A stretch of DNA of 29,738 nucleotides from an uncultured Lachnospiraceae bacterium (GTDB lineage Bacteria; Bacillota; Clostridia; Lachnospirales; Lachnospiraceae), in contig CAJTOR010000047.1 in NCBI GenBank assembly GCA_910577675.1, positions 1-29,738 on the forward strand, given 5' to 3'. The notes beneath the pieces are model-generated. The model was not told where the DNA came from. It saw only the letters and a list, made by a program, of their open reading frames with translations, and made no database searches. The first letter of the stretch is position 1. Each line of letters opens with the position of its first letter. Shown in pieces: positions 7,190 to 14,702 of the stretch. Both the position numbers and the translations under genes were made by a program.

Positions 7190-8617
7190 TCACTGTCCCT
7201 TGTTCTCACGAACCAGTTCAAGGTATGCTTCACGCTGGATGGCTCCATATCCCACGATTGCCTTAGGTGCGCGCTGTGTTAATTTTGGTTCACTTCCGGA
7301 GGCAATGCGGTATTTTCGACGGTTTGCAGTGCGGATAATAAGATGGTAAAAATCTACCTCTTGTTCCATGCCGGGAGTGCGGGTTGGCACTGTAAAAGCG
7401 GAGTGGGTGCGGTAAATCCAGAGCACGCAGGAGTAGGGCAGCAGTGTTTGGAATGAGAGGGAGCGCAGGTTGCGGAAGCAGAAACAGTGTTCTGTGTAAA
7501 TTACAACCGGTTGCCCGGTTTTAAAATTTTCGCAGAGTTTAGCGAGCAGTTCAGTCTGTTCTTTATGCGGAAGTTTTTCGTATTCATTCAGAAAATGCTG
7601 ATACCAGCATCTTATTCGCATATAGATAAGCAGCATGGGAACCAGGTAAATTGCAAGTAATATAAGCAAGAAAAATAACTGATCCGGTTTTCCCAAAAGC
7701 TCATTTCGCACAAACATCACAAAATCATGTGGAAGGCGGGACAGGGTGCGGTCGCCCGTTAAAAAATATAAAAACAGCATTGCCCCGACGTTCACAAGGA
7801 GAATAAGCAGTACAACAAGGCGGAACACGCGCATTTTTCCGGCTCGAAGCTCGCGGAGCGGATCGGAGCAAAAACGCGCGTGGGAGCGGTCAGCCAGCGT
7901 GCGTCTGGGTTTTGGCAAGGGAGCAGTATGATTCTTGGGGTTAGTAAGGGGAATATTTTCCTGCATTTCTTTTGTTATTGCCTGCGTAAGTTCCTGTGCT
8001 GCCTCAGTGTGAAGGTGAACCGTCATCATAAAAAAGTATTTGTTTTCTGCTCCGGATAGGTTTACTGTCCTGAATTTTTCGTTTTCGACCCTGGATGGGG
8101 ATAATGTGCGGAAGATCAGGGTGTTCATTTCCTCCGGGTAAGGGGCATTTGGTTTGATGGAAACGCGCGTAAGCTCCTTTACGGAAAGGATTGTAAGTTT
8201 TGGGGATTTGCCGAACGGGTTGGGCTGCGGGGCATTGTCTGGTTCCGGCATCAGAAAGATAAAGTCTTTGCTTATTACTTCCGTGCCATTGGTGTAAAGG
8301 GGAGTTTGGGCGGCTGCGCAGATTTTTGGGTAAACGGAGTTAAAATCCCCGAAACGCATTATTTGTTTGCCAATATTGGAGTGTCTGATAAAAAATCTGG
8401 TAGTGCATAGCAGACGGCCGATAAGGATAACAGCAAGCAGGGCAACAACGCGGAGTATTAGTTCCAATGTTTTGTCAATATGGCGGAACGGGGAAATGAA
8501 AATGGTGTAGAGCAGGAATAAACCGGTTATAAAATTAATTATCATACGCGGACGTGCAGTTTCCTGGAGCATCCAGTAATGAATCATATTTCGGGAGCGG
8601 GAAATTTCTTTTTGCAT
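7190..8617 (-). CDS. four-TM membrane protein with duplicated halves, unknown
   Basis: A 475-aa protein with hydrophobic helices at about 25-42, 51-70, 264-287 and 313-334. Each helix pair is followed by a soluble, strand-rich segment of 130-190 residues (71-260 and 335-475). The two soluble parts look alike in layout: each opens with a basic stretch and has a central strand cluster and a closing T/S-rich part. This suggests ancient duplication of a hairpin-plus-domain unit. No catalytic motif is seen. The start at 8617 has a poor ribosome site; the Met at residue 11 is an alternative. Dispersed repeats flank the gene on both sides (6950-7080 and 8690-8819). The role is unknown. Confidence 0.7.
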   Translation of the reverse strand: MQKEISRSRNMIHYWMLQETARPRMIINFITGLFLLYTIFISPFRHIDKTLELILRVVALLAVILIGRLLCTTRFFIRHSNIGKQIMRFGDFNSVYPKICAAAQTPLYTNGTEVISKDFIFLMPEPDNAPQPNPFGKSPKLTILSVKELTRVSIKPNAPYPEEMNTLIFRTLSPSRVENEKFRTVNLSGAENKYFFMMTVHLHTEAAQELTQAITKEMQENIPLTNPKNHTAPLPKPRRTLADRSHARFCSDPLRELRAGKMRVFRLVVLLILLVNVGAMLFLYFLTGDRTLSRLPHDFVMFVRNELLGKPDQLFFLLILLAIYLVPMLLIYMRIRCWYQHFLNEYEKLPHKEQTELLAKLCENFKTGQPVVIYTEHCFCFRNLRSLSFQTLLPYSCVLWIYRTHSAFTVPTRTPGMEQEVDFYHLIIRTANRRKYRIASGSEPKLTQRAPKAIVGYGAIQREAYLELVRENKGQ

Positions 8618-8689
8618 TCGGTACTCGCTTTCTGTGGCTGACAGGCTGGGAATATTATGTAAAACCTGGCACGGATTAATATTTTAATC

Positions 8690-8819
8690 GATCACAGAAG
8701 TCCTCCGCTTCTAAGCCTGTTTGATGTAAGTGGTGGGTAAGGAAGCTTCTTGGTGTCATTTGGGAGATAAGTTCCATCTGACAAGCTGTGATCGCAGCGT
8801 AGGGATATAAATTCCTTTG
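8690..8819 (-). repeat. dispersed hairpin repeat, copy B (full length)
   Basis: Its reverse complement starts CAAAGGAATTTATATCCCTA and contains CAGCTTGTCAGATGG. It ends AGAAGCGGAGGACTTCTGTGAT, matching copy A from end to end, with the same terminal words. Confidence 0.7.
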
Positions 8820-8963
8820 TGTTAAGTTTACCACAACGGAAGGATTTTGAAAATATATTTTTGATAAGGATCGCTTGAAGGGGTGAGCGGGGGAAGTCGG
8901 CATTTCCTTTTAGAAAACAAGTTACTTGTCAGGAGAGTTGTTAGATTTTCAGAGTTTTAAATT

Positions 8964-9100
8964 ATCGAAGTGGTTCCTGATTGATTCTAAGTCGTAAAGA
9001 TGAAAGTATCAGGTGAGAGGGATTTTTTGTGTCAGGTGGGTAAAGCTCCATCTGATAAGCTGCGGTAACAGCGGAGGGGTATGGGGAAGTAACAGAGCGG
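8964..9100 (-). repeat. dispersed hairpin repeat, copy C
   Basis: Shares GCAGCTTATCAGATGG, CCACCTGACACAAAAAAT and the CATCTTTACGACTTAGAA tail with the other copies. The stem TCAGATGG / CCACCTGA with loop AGCTTTAC is kept. Confidence 0.65.
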
Positions 9101-9119
9101 ATTCTTAATTTTCTTTGAC

Positions 9120-9321
9120 AAGGAGTTTCATTTGATAAGGAAACTCTTTTGGCAAGGAAACTCTTTTGGCAAGGAAACTCTTTTGGCAAGGAAACTCTTT
9201 TGGTAAGGAAACTCTTTTGGTAAAGAAATTCTTTTGGTAAGGAAACTCTTTTGGCAAGGAAACTCTTTTGCTAAGGAAATTCTTTTGGCAAGCAATTTCT
9301 TTTGTAAGAAATTTATTTTGT
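9120..9321 (+). repeat. 17-bp minisatellite, about 11-12 units
   Basis: The unit is AAGGAAACTCTTTTGGC. Nearly exact copies start at 9137, 9154, 9171, 9188, 9205, 9239 and 9256, with variant units at 9222 and 9273. Decaying units lie at both edges (9120, 9290, 9306). Identical central and degenerate edge units are the usual sign of expansion by slippage. Confidence 0.9.
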
Positions 9322-9406
9322 AAGTGTTGGATATTGAGGAAAAGTTTTAAAATTAAATGAACTAGGATGGATTATGTTATAAAAATAATGATAAATGGAG
9401 GGATTT

Positions 9407-9850
9407 ATGGCGATAACAAAACAGTTTTTCTTTGACGGGGATGAAATCAGGGAGGAAAAGGTGGTGAGGGACGGGAAGGATACGCAGAGGAAGAGGGAAG
9501 CGGTGGGAAATATTGTGCATCTGCGGGGAACGGGCGTTTCTGAACGACCGGGTTTTGTGGCAGGGAAAGAAAAACAGAAGGATCTTACGGATATGGGAGA
9601 AATCAGCATGTTAGTTTCCAGCTTGCTGTCAAAAAATGGAAAACAGTATGCAAGAGTATCTTTTGTCCGTGGGGATGATGTTGCGGACGGGATTGTACCG
9701 GATGTGAAGTTGGAACATGTCAGCGGATTTACAAAGGAGGAGGAGGCAGGGCTCAAATTTTATCTATCTGCAAATAAGGAAGCTATTCTTGCGCAGGCAA
9801 AGCAGATTGACCCGCTGACAAACTGGCTGCGCATGCCTAAAAAAGAGTAA
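9407..9850 (+). CDS. conserved-looking 147-aa soluble protein, unknown
   Basis: ATG 9407 follows TGGAGGGA at good spacing; an in-frame ATG at 9395 lacks a site. The protein is charged and soluble, with no signal peptide or membrane helix. An N-terminal acidic/basic half (residues 1-60) is followed by a more ordered part with GEISMLVSSLLSKNGKQYA and VSFVRGDDVADGIVPD. A helical C-terminus ends in DPLTNWLRMPKKE. It lies just after the minisatellite and converges on the ttcA-like gene with a 22-bp gap and no terminator stem. I do not recognise the family. Confidence 0.7.
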   Translation: MAITKQFFFDGDEIREEKVVRDGKDTQRKREAVGNIVHLRGTGVSERPGFVAGKEKQKDLTDMGEISMLVSSLLSKNGKQYARVSFVRGDDVADGIVPDVKLEHVSGFTKEEEAGLKFYLSANKEAILAQAKQIDPLTNWLRMPKKE

Positions 9851-9872
9851 TATAAAGTGGGGAGTGTGGGTG

Positions 9873-10586
9873 TTATTTCCAATTGTCAAGCCAACTATTC
9901 TCGATTGCTGTAAATATCCTGTTCTTTGCTCCGGGGTTTTCGCGGTCTATACGGCGCAGAAGTTCTTCCACATACTTACGGCGGGTTTTGCCATCCGCAG
10001 GGCATGGGCTTTTGACTACGGGAAGTGCAGCCTTGTTTGTAAATCCCACCACATCGGATTCCCTCATGTACAATAGCGGGCGGATCAGAGTGAGACCGCT
10101 CTTTTCAAGATAGGTTACAGGTTCGAGTGCCTGGAAGCGCCCCTCATATAGGAGGGAGAGGAACATGGTCGCGATCATGTCATCCCTGTGGTGTGCATAG
10201 GCAATTTTATTGCATCCCTCCTTCTTTATCGCGTTGTTAAACGCCCCTTTGCGCAGTTTAGCGCAGAGGGAGCAGGGATTTTCTTCCCTGTGTCCTTCAA
10301 ATACTATTTCAGCGATCTGTGTTTTGACAATGGTATAGGGAATTTCAATTTTATTACATAGTTCCTGTATCTTATCAAGGTCAAGATTATCAAAACCAAG
10401 ATCAACTGTGACAGCGTGAAGGGTAAAGGGTTTTGGATAAAAGCGCATTAATCCATGTAATGCCAAGAGCAGGGTAAGACTGTCTTTGCCCCCGGAGATG
10501 CCGACTGCAATGCGGTCGTTATCCGTAATCATATGGTAGTCGTCAAGTGCGCGGCGAACCTGGCTCATAACTTTTTGTAGTGTCAT
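9873..10586 (-). CDS. ttcA: TtcA-family tRNA 2-thiocytidine synthetase (PP-loop ATPase)
   Basis: A 237-aa N-type ATP pyrophosphatase. The PP-loop SGGKDS is at residues 31-36. A CSLC pair (C105, C108) and a third cysteine in CPADGKTRR (C195) match TtcA-type enzymes that hold an iron-sulfur cluster and thiolate tRNA cytidine 32 using adenylation. AHHRDD at 131-135 is the usual second nucleotide-contact motif. TilS is a relative, but TilS proteins are longer and lack the cysteine set. The start has an AAGGAG site 6 nt upstream. It is the second gene of a leftward pair with the CPBP protease, with a 103-bp gap. Related PP-loop proteins of uncertain substrate exist, so the exact tRNA target is inferred. 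Confidence 0.85.
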   Translation of the reverse strand: MTLQKVMSQVRRALDDYHMITDNDRIAVGISGGKDSLTLLLALHGLMRFYPKPFTLHAVTVDLGFDNLDLDKIQELCNKIEIPYTIVKTQIAEIVFEGHREENPCSLCAKLRKGAFNNAIKKEGCNKIAYAHHRDDMIATMFLSLLYEGRFQALEPVTYLEKSGLTLIRPLLYMRESDVVGFTNKAALPVVKSPCPADGKTRRKYVEELLRRIDRENPGAKNRIFTAIENSWLDNWK

Positions 10587-10689
10587 TATATGCTCCTTCT
10601 ATCTGGATTTTTGTTATTTGATAGGTTTTATTTCTTAATTATATTTCTTCCATATATTATTTCTTACCTGCAATATTCCTTCTGTTATG

Positions 10690-11358
10690 TTATTTTTTGT
10701 AAAATAGTGGCAGAACTGTTGTAAGATAGGCGAGAAGATTGTAACCCATATGTGAAAAAATACAACAGAACAATGAGCCTGTGTGCAGATATAAAAGTCC
10801 AAGCACAATTCCACAGACAAATGCGGATAGGGACTGCACCAAGTTTATATGCAGTATCGCGAACAAAAGCGCGGAAATAAGGAGGGCGAACCATTTCCCA
10901 TAGCCGATTGACAGACCTCCGAGCAGGAAGTAGCGCATCAGAGTTTCCTCCAAGATGGGTGAAATAATACATATTTGAATTAATGAGAGGACGGGAGCCT
11001 TACTTAAACGGGTCAGAGCTTCCTGATAATTTTCCTCGCTCGAAGGAAATGCTTTTGAGAGGAGCGGGTCAAGAAAATGGTCAAGGAACAAAAAGAACAG
11101 CACGGAACATCCTGCCGCTATTAATAGTCCCTGCCAGGAAGTATTTCTAAAAAATTCAATCTTTGTGTTGTTTTTCTTTGCGAGCAGGAACAAAAAAATA
11201 ATGGTGCACAGCATGATGGAAAAAGTGTTCAGAAATTTTTCTATAACGGGCGGCAGCCTGCGCCATATGGCAACATCAAGGAATGTGTATACCAACATGG
11301 TGGCAAACCATGCAAGAACCCAGAAAATCCCGGCTGATAAAGAAATCTTATCCTTCAT
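10690..11358 (-). CDS. CPBP-family intramembrane metalloprotease
   Basis: A 222-aa multi-pass protein with the three CPBP (Abi/CAAX-like) motifs. They are EE-x3-R (E137, E138, R142 in LEETLMRYFLLG), F-x3-H (H170 in FAILHINL) and H-x3-N (H203, N207 in FSHMGYNLL). Hydrophobic helices cover about 8-30, 46-61, 75-95, 125-145, 155-172, 178-191 and 197-215. Such glutamate proteases cut substrates inside the membrane; bacterial members act in bacteriocin immunity, regulated proteolysis or peptide maturation. A GGGGGG-type ribosome site precedes the ATG. No bacteriocin gene lies beside it, so the substrate is unknown. Confidence 0.88.
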   Translation of the reverse strand: MKDKISLSAGIFWVLAWFATMLVYTFLDVAIWRRLPPVIEKFLNTFSIMLCTIIFLFLLAKKNNTKIEFFRNTSWQGLLIAAGCSVLFFLFLDHFLDPLLSKAFPSSEENYQEALTRLSKAPVLSLIQICIISPILEETLMRYFLLGGLSIGYGKWFALLISALLFAILHINLVQSLSAFVCGIVLGLLYLHTGSLFCCIFSHMGYNLLAYLTTVLPLFYKK

Positions 11359-11757
11359 TATAATCCCCCCTTGTTATTTTGAATGATTTCGATGTTTTGC
11401 AATTTTTGCGTTTTGAAAATATGGCATTTTGAATACTATCTGTGTATTGTAAGTTTGGCATTTTAAATTTTCTGGGTTTTGCAAGTTTTTAGTATTTTGA
11501 ATTTTAGTGTTTTAAAAGTTCCAGGCGTTTATTGTCTGCTTGTTATCCATATCAATGTTGGGTTGACCTTGCTTTATGTATTTTATCAAATTGGGGACTG
11601 AAACGTCAAGTGCCTCAGAAAACAAAGGAATTTAGTATTGCGTCAGTATAAAATAGATATATACTAATTATCAGATAAAACCTTGTTTTTTACCAAATAA
11701 ACAAACAATACAGAGAATAGTGCATGAAAAAATTTCCAAAAATCTACCAAAAAAAGG
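11359..11757. other. AT-rich divergent spacer, no gene
   Basis: Between the CPBP gene and the first promoter of the secreted protein. The words TTTTGAAT, TTTTGCAA and TTTTAAAT recur irregularly from 11380 to 11520, giving a low-complexity look. No open frame is convincing. Confidence 0.5.
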
Positions 11758-11786
11758 TTGCCATTGTGGAAAACATATGCTATAAT
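11758..11786 (+). promoter_or_regulatory. promoter P1 of the secreted-protein gene
   Basis: TTGCCA (11758-11763), 17-bp spacer, TATAAT (11781-11786). Transcription would start near 11793, giving a leader of about 550 nt. A GC-rich stem follows at once (AGTTTGGAC / GTCCAGACT, about 11799-11822). Confidence 0.65.
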
Positions 11787-11911
11787 CAGTCCTGTAGAAA
11801 GTTTGGACGTTATGTCCAGACTCCTTATTGAGGCAGTACATATAGGAACGGAGTCTTTAAAAACCCAGTAAATACGCGGGTGTAGATTTTTTGAAAAATG
11901 CAGATAGGGGG

Positions 11912-11940
11912 TTGACAGGACATATGAGGTGTGAGATAAT
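11912..11940 (+). promoter_or_regulatory. promoter P2 of the secreted-protein gene
   Basis: TTGACA (11912-11917), 17-bp spacer, GATAAT (11935-11940). The predicted start site falls at about 11947, at the first bases of the CAGA microsatellite. Leader length is about 400 nt. Confidence 0.65.
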
Positions 11941-11945
11941 CCTTA

Positions 11946-11972
11946 CAGACAGACAGACAGACAGACAGACAG
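11946..11972 (+). repeat. CAGA tetranucleotide microsatellite
   Basis: Six perfect CAGA units plus CAG. It begins 6 nt after the -10 of promoter P2, so it forms the initial transcribed region. Tetranucleotide tracts of this kind change length by slippage and are classic phase-variation devices in bacteria. Confidence 0.85.
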
Positions 11973-12343
11973 GTTTGAATTTCGACTTGTAGCCGGTCTA
12001 TTAAAGTTACGGAAAATTAAATATTTGTATCAAGAAAAAACATTCAACAAAGGGAATGTTCTTGTGCATAACTGGTTCGAACAAATGTTCGGATTCTTTC
12101 GTGAACTTTTTGGAAGAAAAGGGATGAAGGGGGAGTTATGTGCGGGAAGGTTTTCTTTCTTGAGTGTTTTTTTTGCGTTTCCGGGGAGATTCCCTGAACG
12201 TATCCCTTATGACTGTATGGGAAAAAGGCACTCGCCGACACGGTGCTGAGAATGCAGGAGCGGCGCTGTGGTACATTTCCCGTGCTGGTCGGAGCAGAAG
12301 GGAAACCGGAACGGGAAGAAAAAAAACGGAAAGGAGCAAGAAA

Positions 12344-14428
12344 ATGAAAAAACAAAGAAGAAGGTGGCTTAGCGCACTTCTCGTTGTGGCGATGCTTGCC
12401 GTCAGTATGTTTACAGACGCGGGTGTTATGGCGGAAGCTGCCACAAGCAACGCAATCACGTCAATCAGGATCGCGAACCTGCCGGAGGATGGCATTCTGA
12501 AACTGGAGGATGAAACCTATGACTTTAATTCGAAGATTGTGAAGAAAGAAAATTCTAAGGAAAAGTCAACGGGTGTTGTTTACTGGGAAGTAAAAAAGGA
12601 TACTGACACTGCTGGAGTACAGTCCTCCTACACCGGTGTTGTTTATCCGACAATGGCAGGGGAATTTGAAATCCGCGTGCTGGCGTTCAGGACGAAATCT
12701 GACCGTACCAAGTGGCTTAACGCGAGAAAAGCCAACGGTAATGTTGCAGATCCTAAAGCAGAGAAGTATGTGACAGCATCTTCTGACTGGGAAAAAATCA
12801 CGGTTACCAGCGAGGAAGAAGGGCTGGCATACGCAAGAACCCAGTATCGTCTTAACAAGCTGCTGAAGAACAAAAACGTCAGCCATATCGTGATTCGCAC
12901 GGATTCCGAGAGGGAGTTCACGATCGGCAGCAAGAAGTACCTGACGAAGACTTTAACTGTTAATGCACCGAATTCCGAAGTAATCAATGCAGGAAGATTT
13001 GCACAGATCAATGTGGAGCAGATTAAAGAGTCCACATTCCACGAGAAGGCGAAGGGTAACAAGTTTTTATTTACCGCGCCGAATGCGAGATTTATCGTGG
13101 AAAAGAATGCAAGGGTAGCAGGTCTTATGTTTGCCCCGGATATGGAAAAGAACCCTGGAGCAAAGATGGATGTAGTGGTAGAAGGAACAATTCAGGACTT
13201 TAAGCTTGAGCCTAAGAACCAGGGTAATCTGGGAATAAAAGACCGGATTCCGGAAGTAACATTGAATGCGGGCGCAAATGCGAGCGTCTACGGCGTAACA
13301 GTCAGCGCCGCATGCAACGTGAGCATTGTGGGTGAAAGCCAGTCCAGCACGAAGGTGACAGTTGAGGAAAGCGCACAGGGTACAACACTCAATGCCCAGG
13401 TGCCGGTGAAAGCTGAGCTGAAAGCTTCTGTGGAAGTGGTTTTGGGTAAGGATGCAAAGAAGAGCGTTCTTAACATTTTAAAGGCGATTGAGATGCTTTT
13501 GACAGGTGGTGCAGAAAATGTTACCATCAAGGTGGACAAAGAAGCAGAGGGCGCAAAGGTTAAGACCGAAACGAAGGTTGAAGTTCAGGCCAGTGCGGAT
13601 ATATCTCTTGAGCTTGGCGCAGGTTCGGAAGGAACCAGTGTTGTTGTGAAGGATACGGAAGTTAAAGTTGATGTTGAGAATAACACGACGGAAGATATTG
13701 AAATCACGGATAATGCAGGAAATGTGGTTGGCACAGTTGGAAGCGGTTCCGATGAGCAGGTAGCTGTAACTCCGGTACCTCAGCCGACAACAACACCTGG
13801 CACGGGCAGCGGCAGCGGAGGCGGTACAACAACTCCTTCAACTCCAGCGCCAACTCCAACTCCAAAGCCAGAAGAGCCAGGCGAAACCCCAACTCCAACC
13901 CCGGGAGAGCCGGAAGAGCCAAGTGAAACCCCGACCCCAACTCCGGGAGAGCCGGAAGAGCCAGGTGAAACTCCGACCCCAACTCCAACCCCGGGAGAGC
14001 CGGAAGAGCCGGGTGAAACTCCGACCCCAACTCCAACCCCGGGAGAGCCAGAAGAACCAGGGGAGGTTGTCGCATCAATCACAGGAGTTACCGCGAACAT
14101 AGTTTCAGGGTCGGCAATCACAACAGTGAGTGGTTCCGCGGTTAGTGTTATAAACGATATGATAAAGACAGATAACGGAACGGTAAGGGTCGAACCAGCC
14201 ATTACGGGGGGTTCAATCCAGGTACAGCTTACTTTCACTGCCAAGGCAACCATTGATGGAACTGAGGCGAAGGATGGTGTGACATATACATGGACAGTGG
14301 ATGGTAAGACAGAGGAAACAGAGAGTGGATCTTATACTGCAACAGTTACTTTAAGTGCAGGTACAACCGTGGCATACAGTGTCAAGGCAGCAAAAATAGC
14401 GGATTCCGGCACAGATCCGGCTTCATAG
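12344..14428 (+). CDS. large secreted protein with Pro-rich repeat linker
   Basis: A 694-aa protein. ATG 12344 has AAGGAGC 7 nt upstream; the longer frame from 12164 is leader. Residues 1-33 form a Sec signal peptide (KKQRRRWLSALLVVAMLAVS, likely cut after AEA). Residues 35-130 look like an Ig-type beta domain. Residues 170-490 are rich in V, T, A and N with regular short strands (VTLNAGANASVYGVTVSAAC), suggesting a repetitive beta structure. Residues 513-573 are four tandem GETPTPTP(TP)GEPEEP units. A last beta domain (580-694) has Ig-like features (GVTYTWTVDGKTEET). There is no LPxTG, SLH or cell-wall-binding motif, so it is either released or held by partners. Two stacked promoters, a long leader and a microsatellite point to regulated or switchable expression. 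Confidence 0.85.
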   Translation: MKKQRRRWLSALLVVAMLAVSMFTDAGVMAEAATSNAITSIRIANLPEDGILKLEDETYDFNSKIVKKENSKEKSTGVVYWEVKKDTDTAGVQSSYTGVVYPTMAGEFEIRVLAFRTKSDRTKWLNARKANGNVADPKAEKYVTASSDWEKITVTSEEEGLAYARTQYRLNKLLKNKNVSHIVIRTDSEREFTIGSKKYLTKTLTVNAPNSEVINAGRFAQINVEQIKESTFHEKAKGNKFLFTAPNARFIVEKNARVAGLMFAPDMEKNPGAKMDVVVEGTIQDFKLEPKNQGNLGIKDRIPEVTLNAGANASVYGVTVSAACNVSIVGESQSSTKVTVEESAQGTTLNAQVPVKAELKASVEVVLGKDAKKSVLNILKAIEMLLTGGAENVTIKVDKEAEGAKVKTETKVEVQASADISLELGAGSEGTSVVVKDTEVKVDVENNTTEDIEITDNAGNVVGTVGSGSDEQVAVTPVPQPTTTPGTGSGSGGGTTTPSTPAPTPTPKPEEPGETPTPTPGEPEEPSETPTPTPGEPEEPGETPTPTPTPGEPEEPGETPTPTPTPGEPEEPGEVVASITGVTANIVSGSAITTVSGSAVSVINDMIKTDNGTVRVEPAITGGSIQVQLTFTAKATIDGTEAKDGVTYTWTVDGKTEETESGSYTATVTLSAGTTVAYSVKAAKIADSGTDPAS
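13880..14066 (+). repeat. 45-51 bp in-frame repeats coding a Pro/Thr/Glu linker
   Basis: Four near-identical units encode GETPTPTPGEPEEP, with or without an extra TP. The third and fourth units are almost identical at DNA level. Copy number can change by recombination without breaking the frame. Confidence 0.85.
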
Positions 14429-14502
14429 GAAGATTCATTATTTATTGATGGAAAGATAAAATATGGGATTCCGAAAGCATCATAAATTGGCGTAAAAAGT
14501 GG

Positions 14503-14556
14503 AAAGATCCCACCCTGCGCAGAATTTTTAAATTCGCGGGGCGGGATCTTTTTATT
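14503..14556 (+). terminator. strong intrinsic terminator of the secreted-protein gene
   Basis: AAAGATCCC (14503-14511) pairs with GGGATCTTT (14543-14551), and an inner CCCTGCG pairs with CGCGGGG. The stem is followed by a T-rich run. It lies 75 bp after the stop codon. Confidence 0.85.
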
Positions 14557-14590
14557 TACGCATCCCTTAGCATTGACAAAATGCTTTACA

Positions 14591-14619
14591 TTGACAAATG
14601 AGTCGGAAACGGCTATAAT
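14591..14619 (+). promoter_or_regulatory. consensus promoter of trpS
   Basis: TTGACA (14591-14596), 17-bp spacer, TATAAT (14614-14619): a perfect sigma-A promoter. The leader is only about 75 nt, too short for a T-box, so tryptophan-dependent attenuation of that type is not expected here. Confidence 0.9.
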
Positions 14620-14702
14620 CTACAGTACAAATAAAATCGGGAAAACTGGCGGGCAGACTTTGTTTGTGCAGCGCCCCGACCCGGAGTGAGAGGAGGATTA
14701 TT

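Larger units (their letters stand above)
8618..9406. other. 789-bp repeat-filled spacer
   Basis: No gene is supported. The spacer holds dispersed repeat copies B and C and a 17-bp minisatellite. These explain the leftward open frames seen here (8676-8903 and 8962-9189). Confidence 0.7.

Noticed and set aside
7140..7349. Rightward 69-codon frame with several Cys
   Set aside because: Opposite strand of the membrane protein gene end, no ribosome site.
8676..9189. Leftward frames sharing PYAA(I/V)TA-Q-like segments
   Set aside because: The similarity between these frames, and with frames near 3711, 15780 and 25459, comes from the dispersed DNA repeat; frames are broken at different points and lack ribosome sites.
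9120..9321. Possible CRISPR array
   Set aside because: 17-bp units are directly adjacent with no unique spacers, so this is a minisatellite.
12025..12249. 74-codon frame in the leader of the secreted protein
   Set aside because: No ribosome site at its start and no protein-like pattern; treated as leader.
13704..14253. Leftward frames opposite the Pro-rich repeat
   Set aside because: Long repetitive G/V- and L/P-rich frames are automatic shadows of the TPTP/GEPEEP coding repeats.
14620..14702. T-box leader for trpS
   Set aside because: Only about 75 nt between the predicted start of transcription and the start codon, without specifier loop or terminator.
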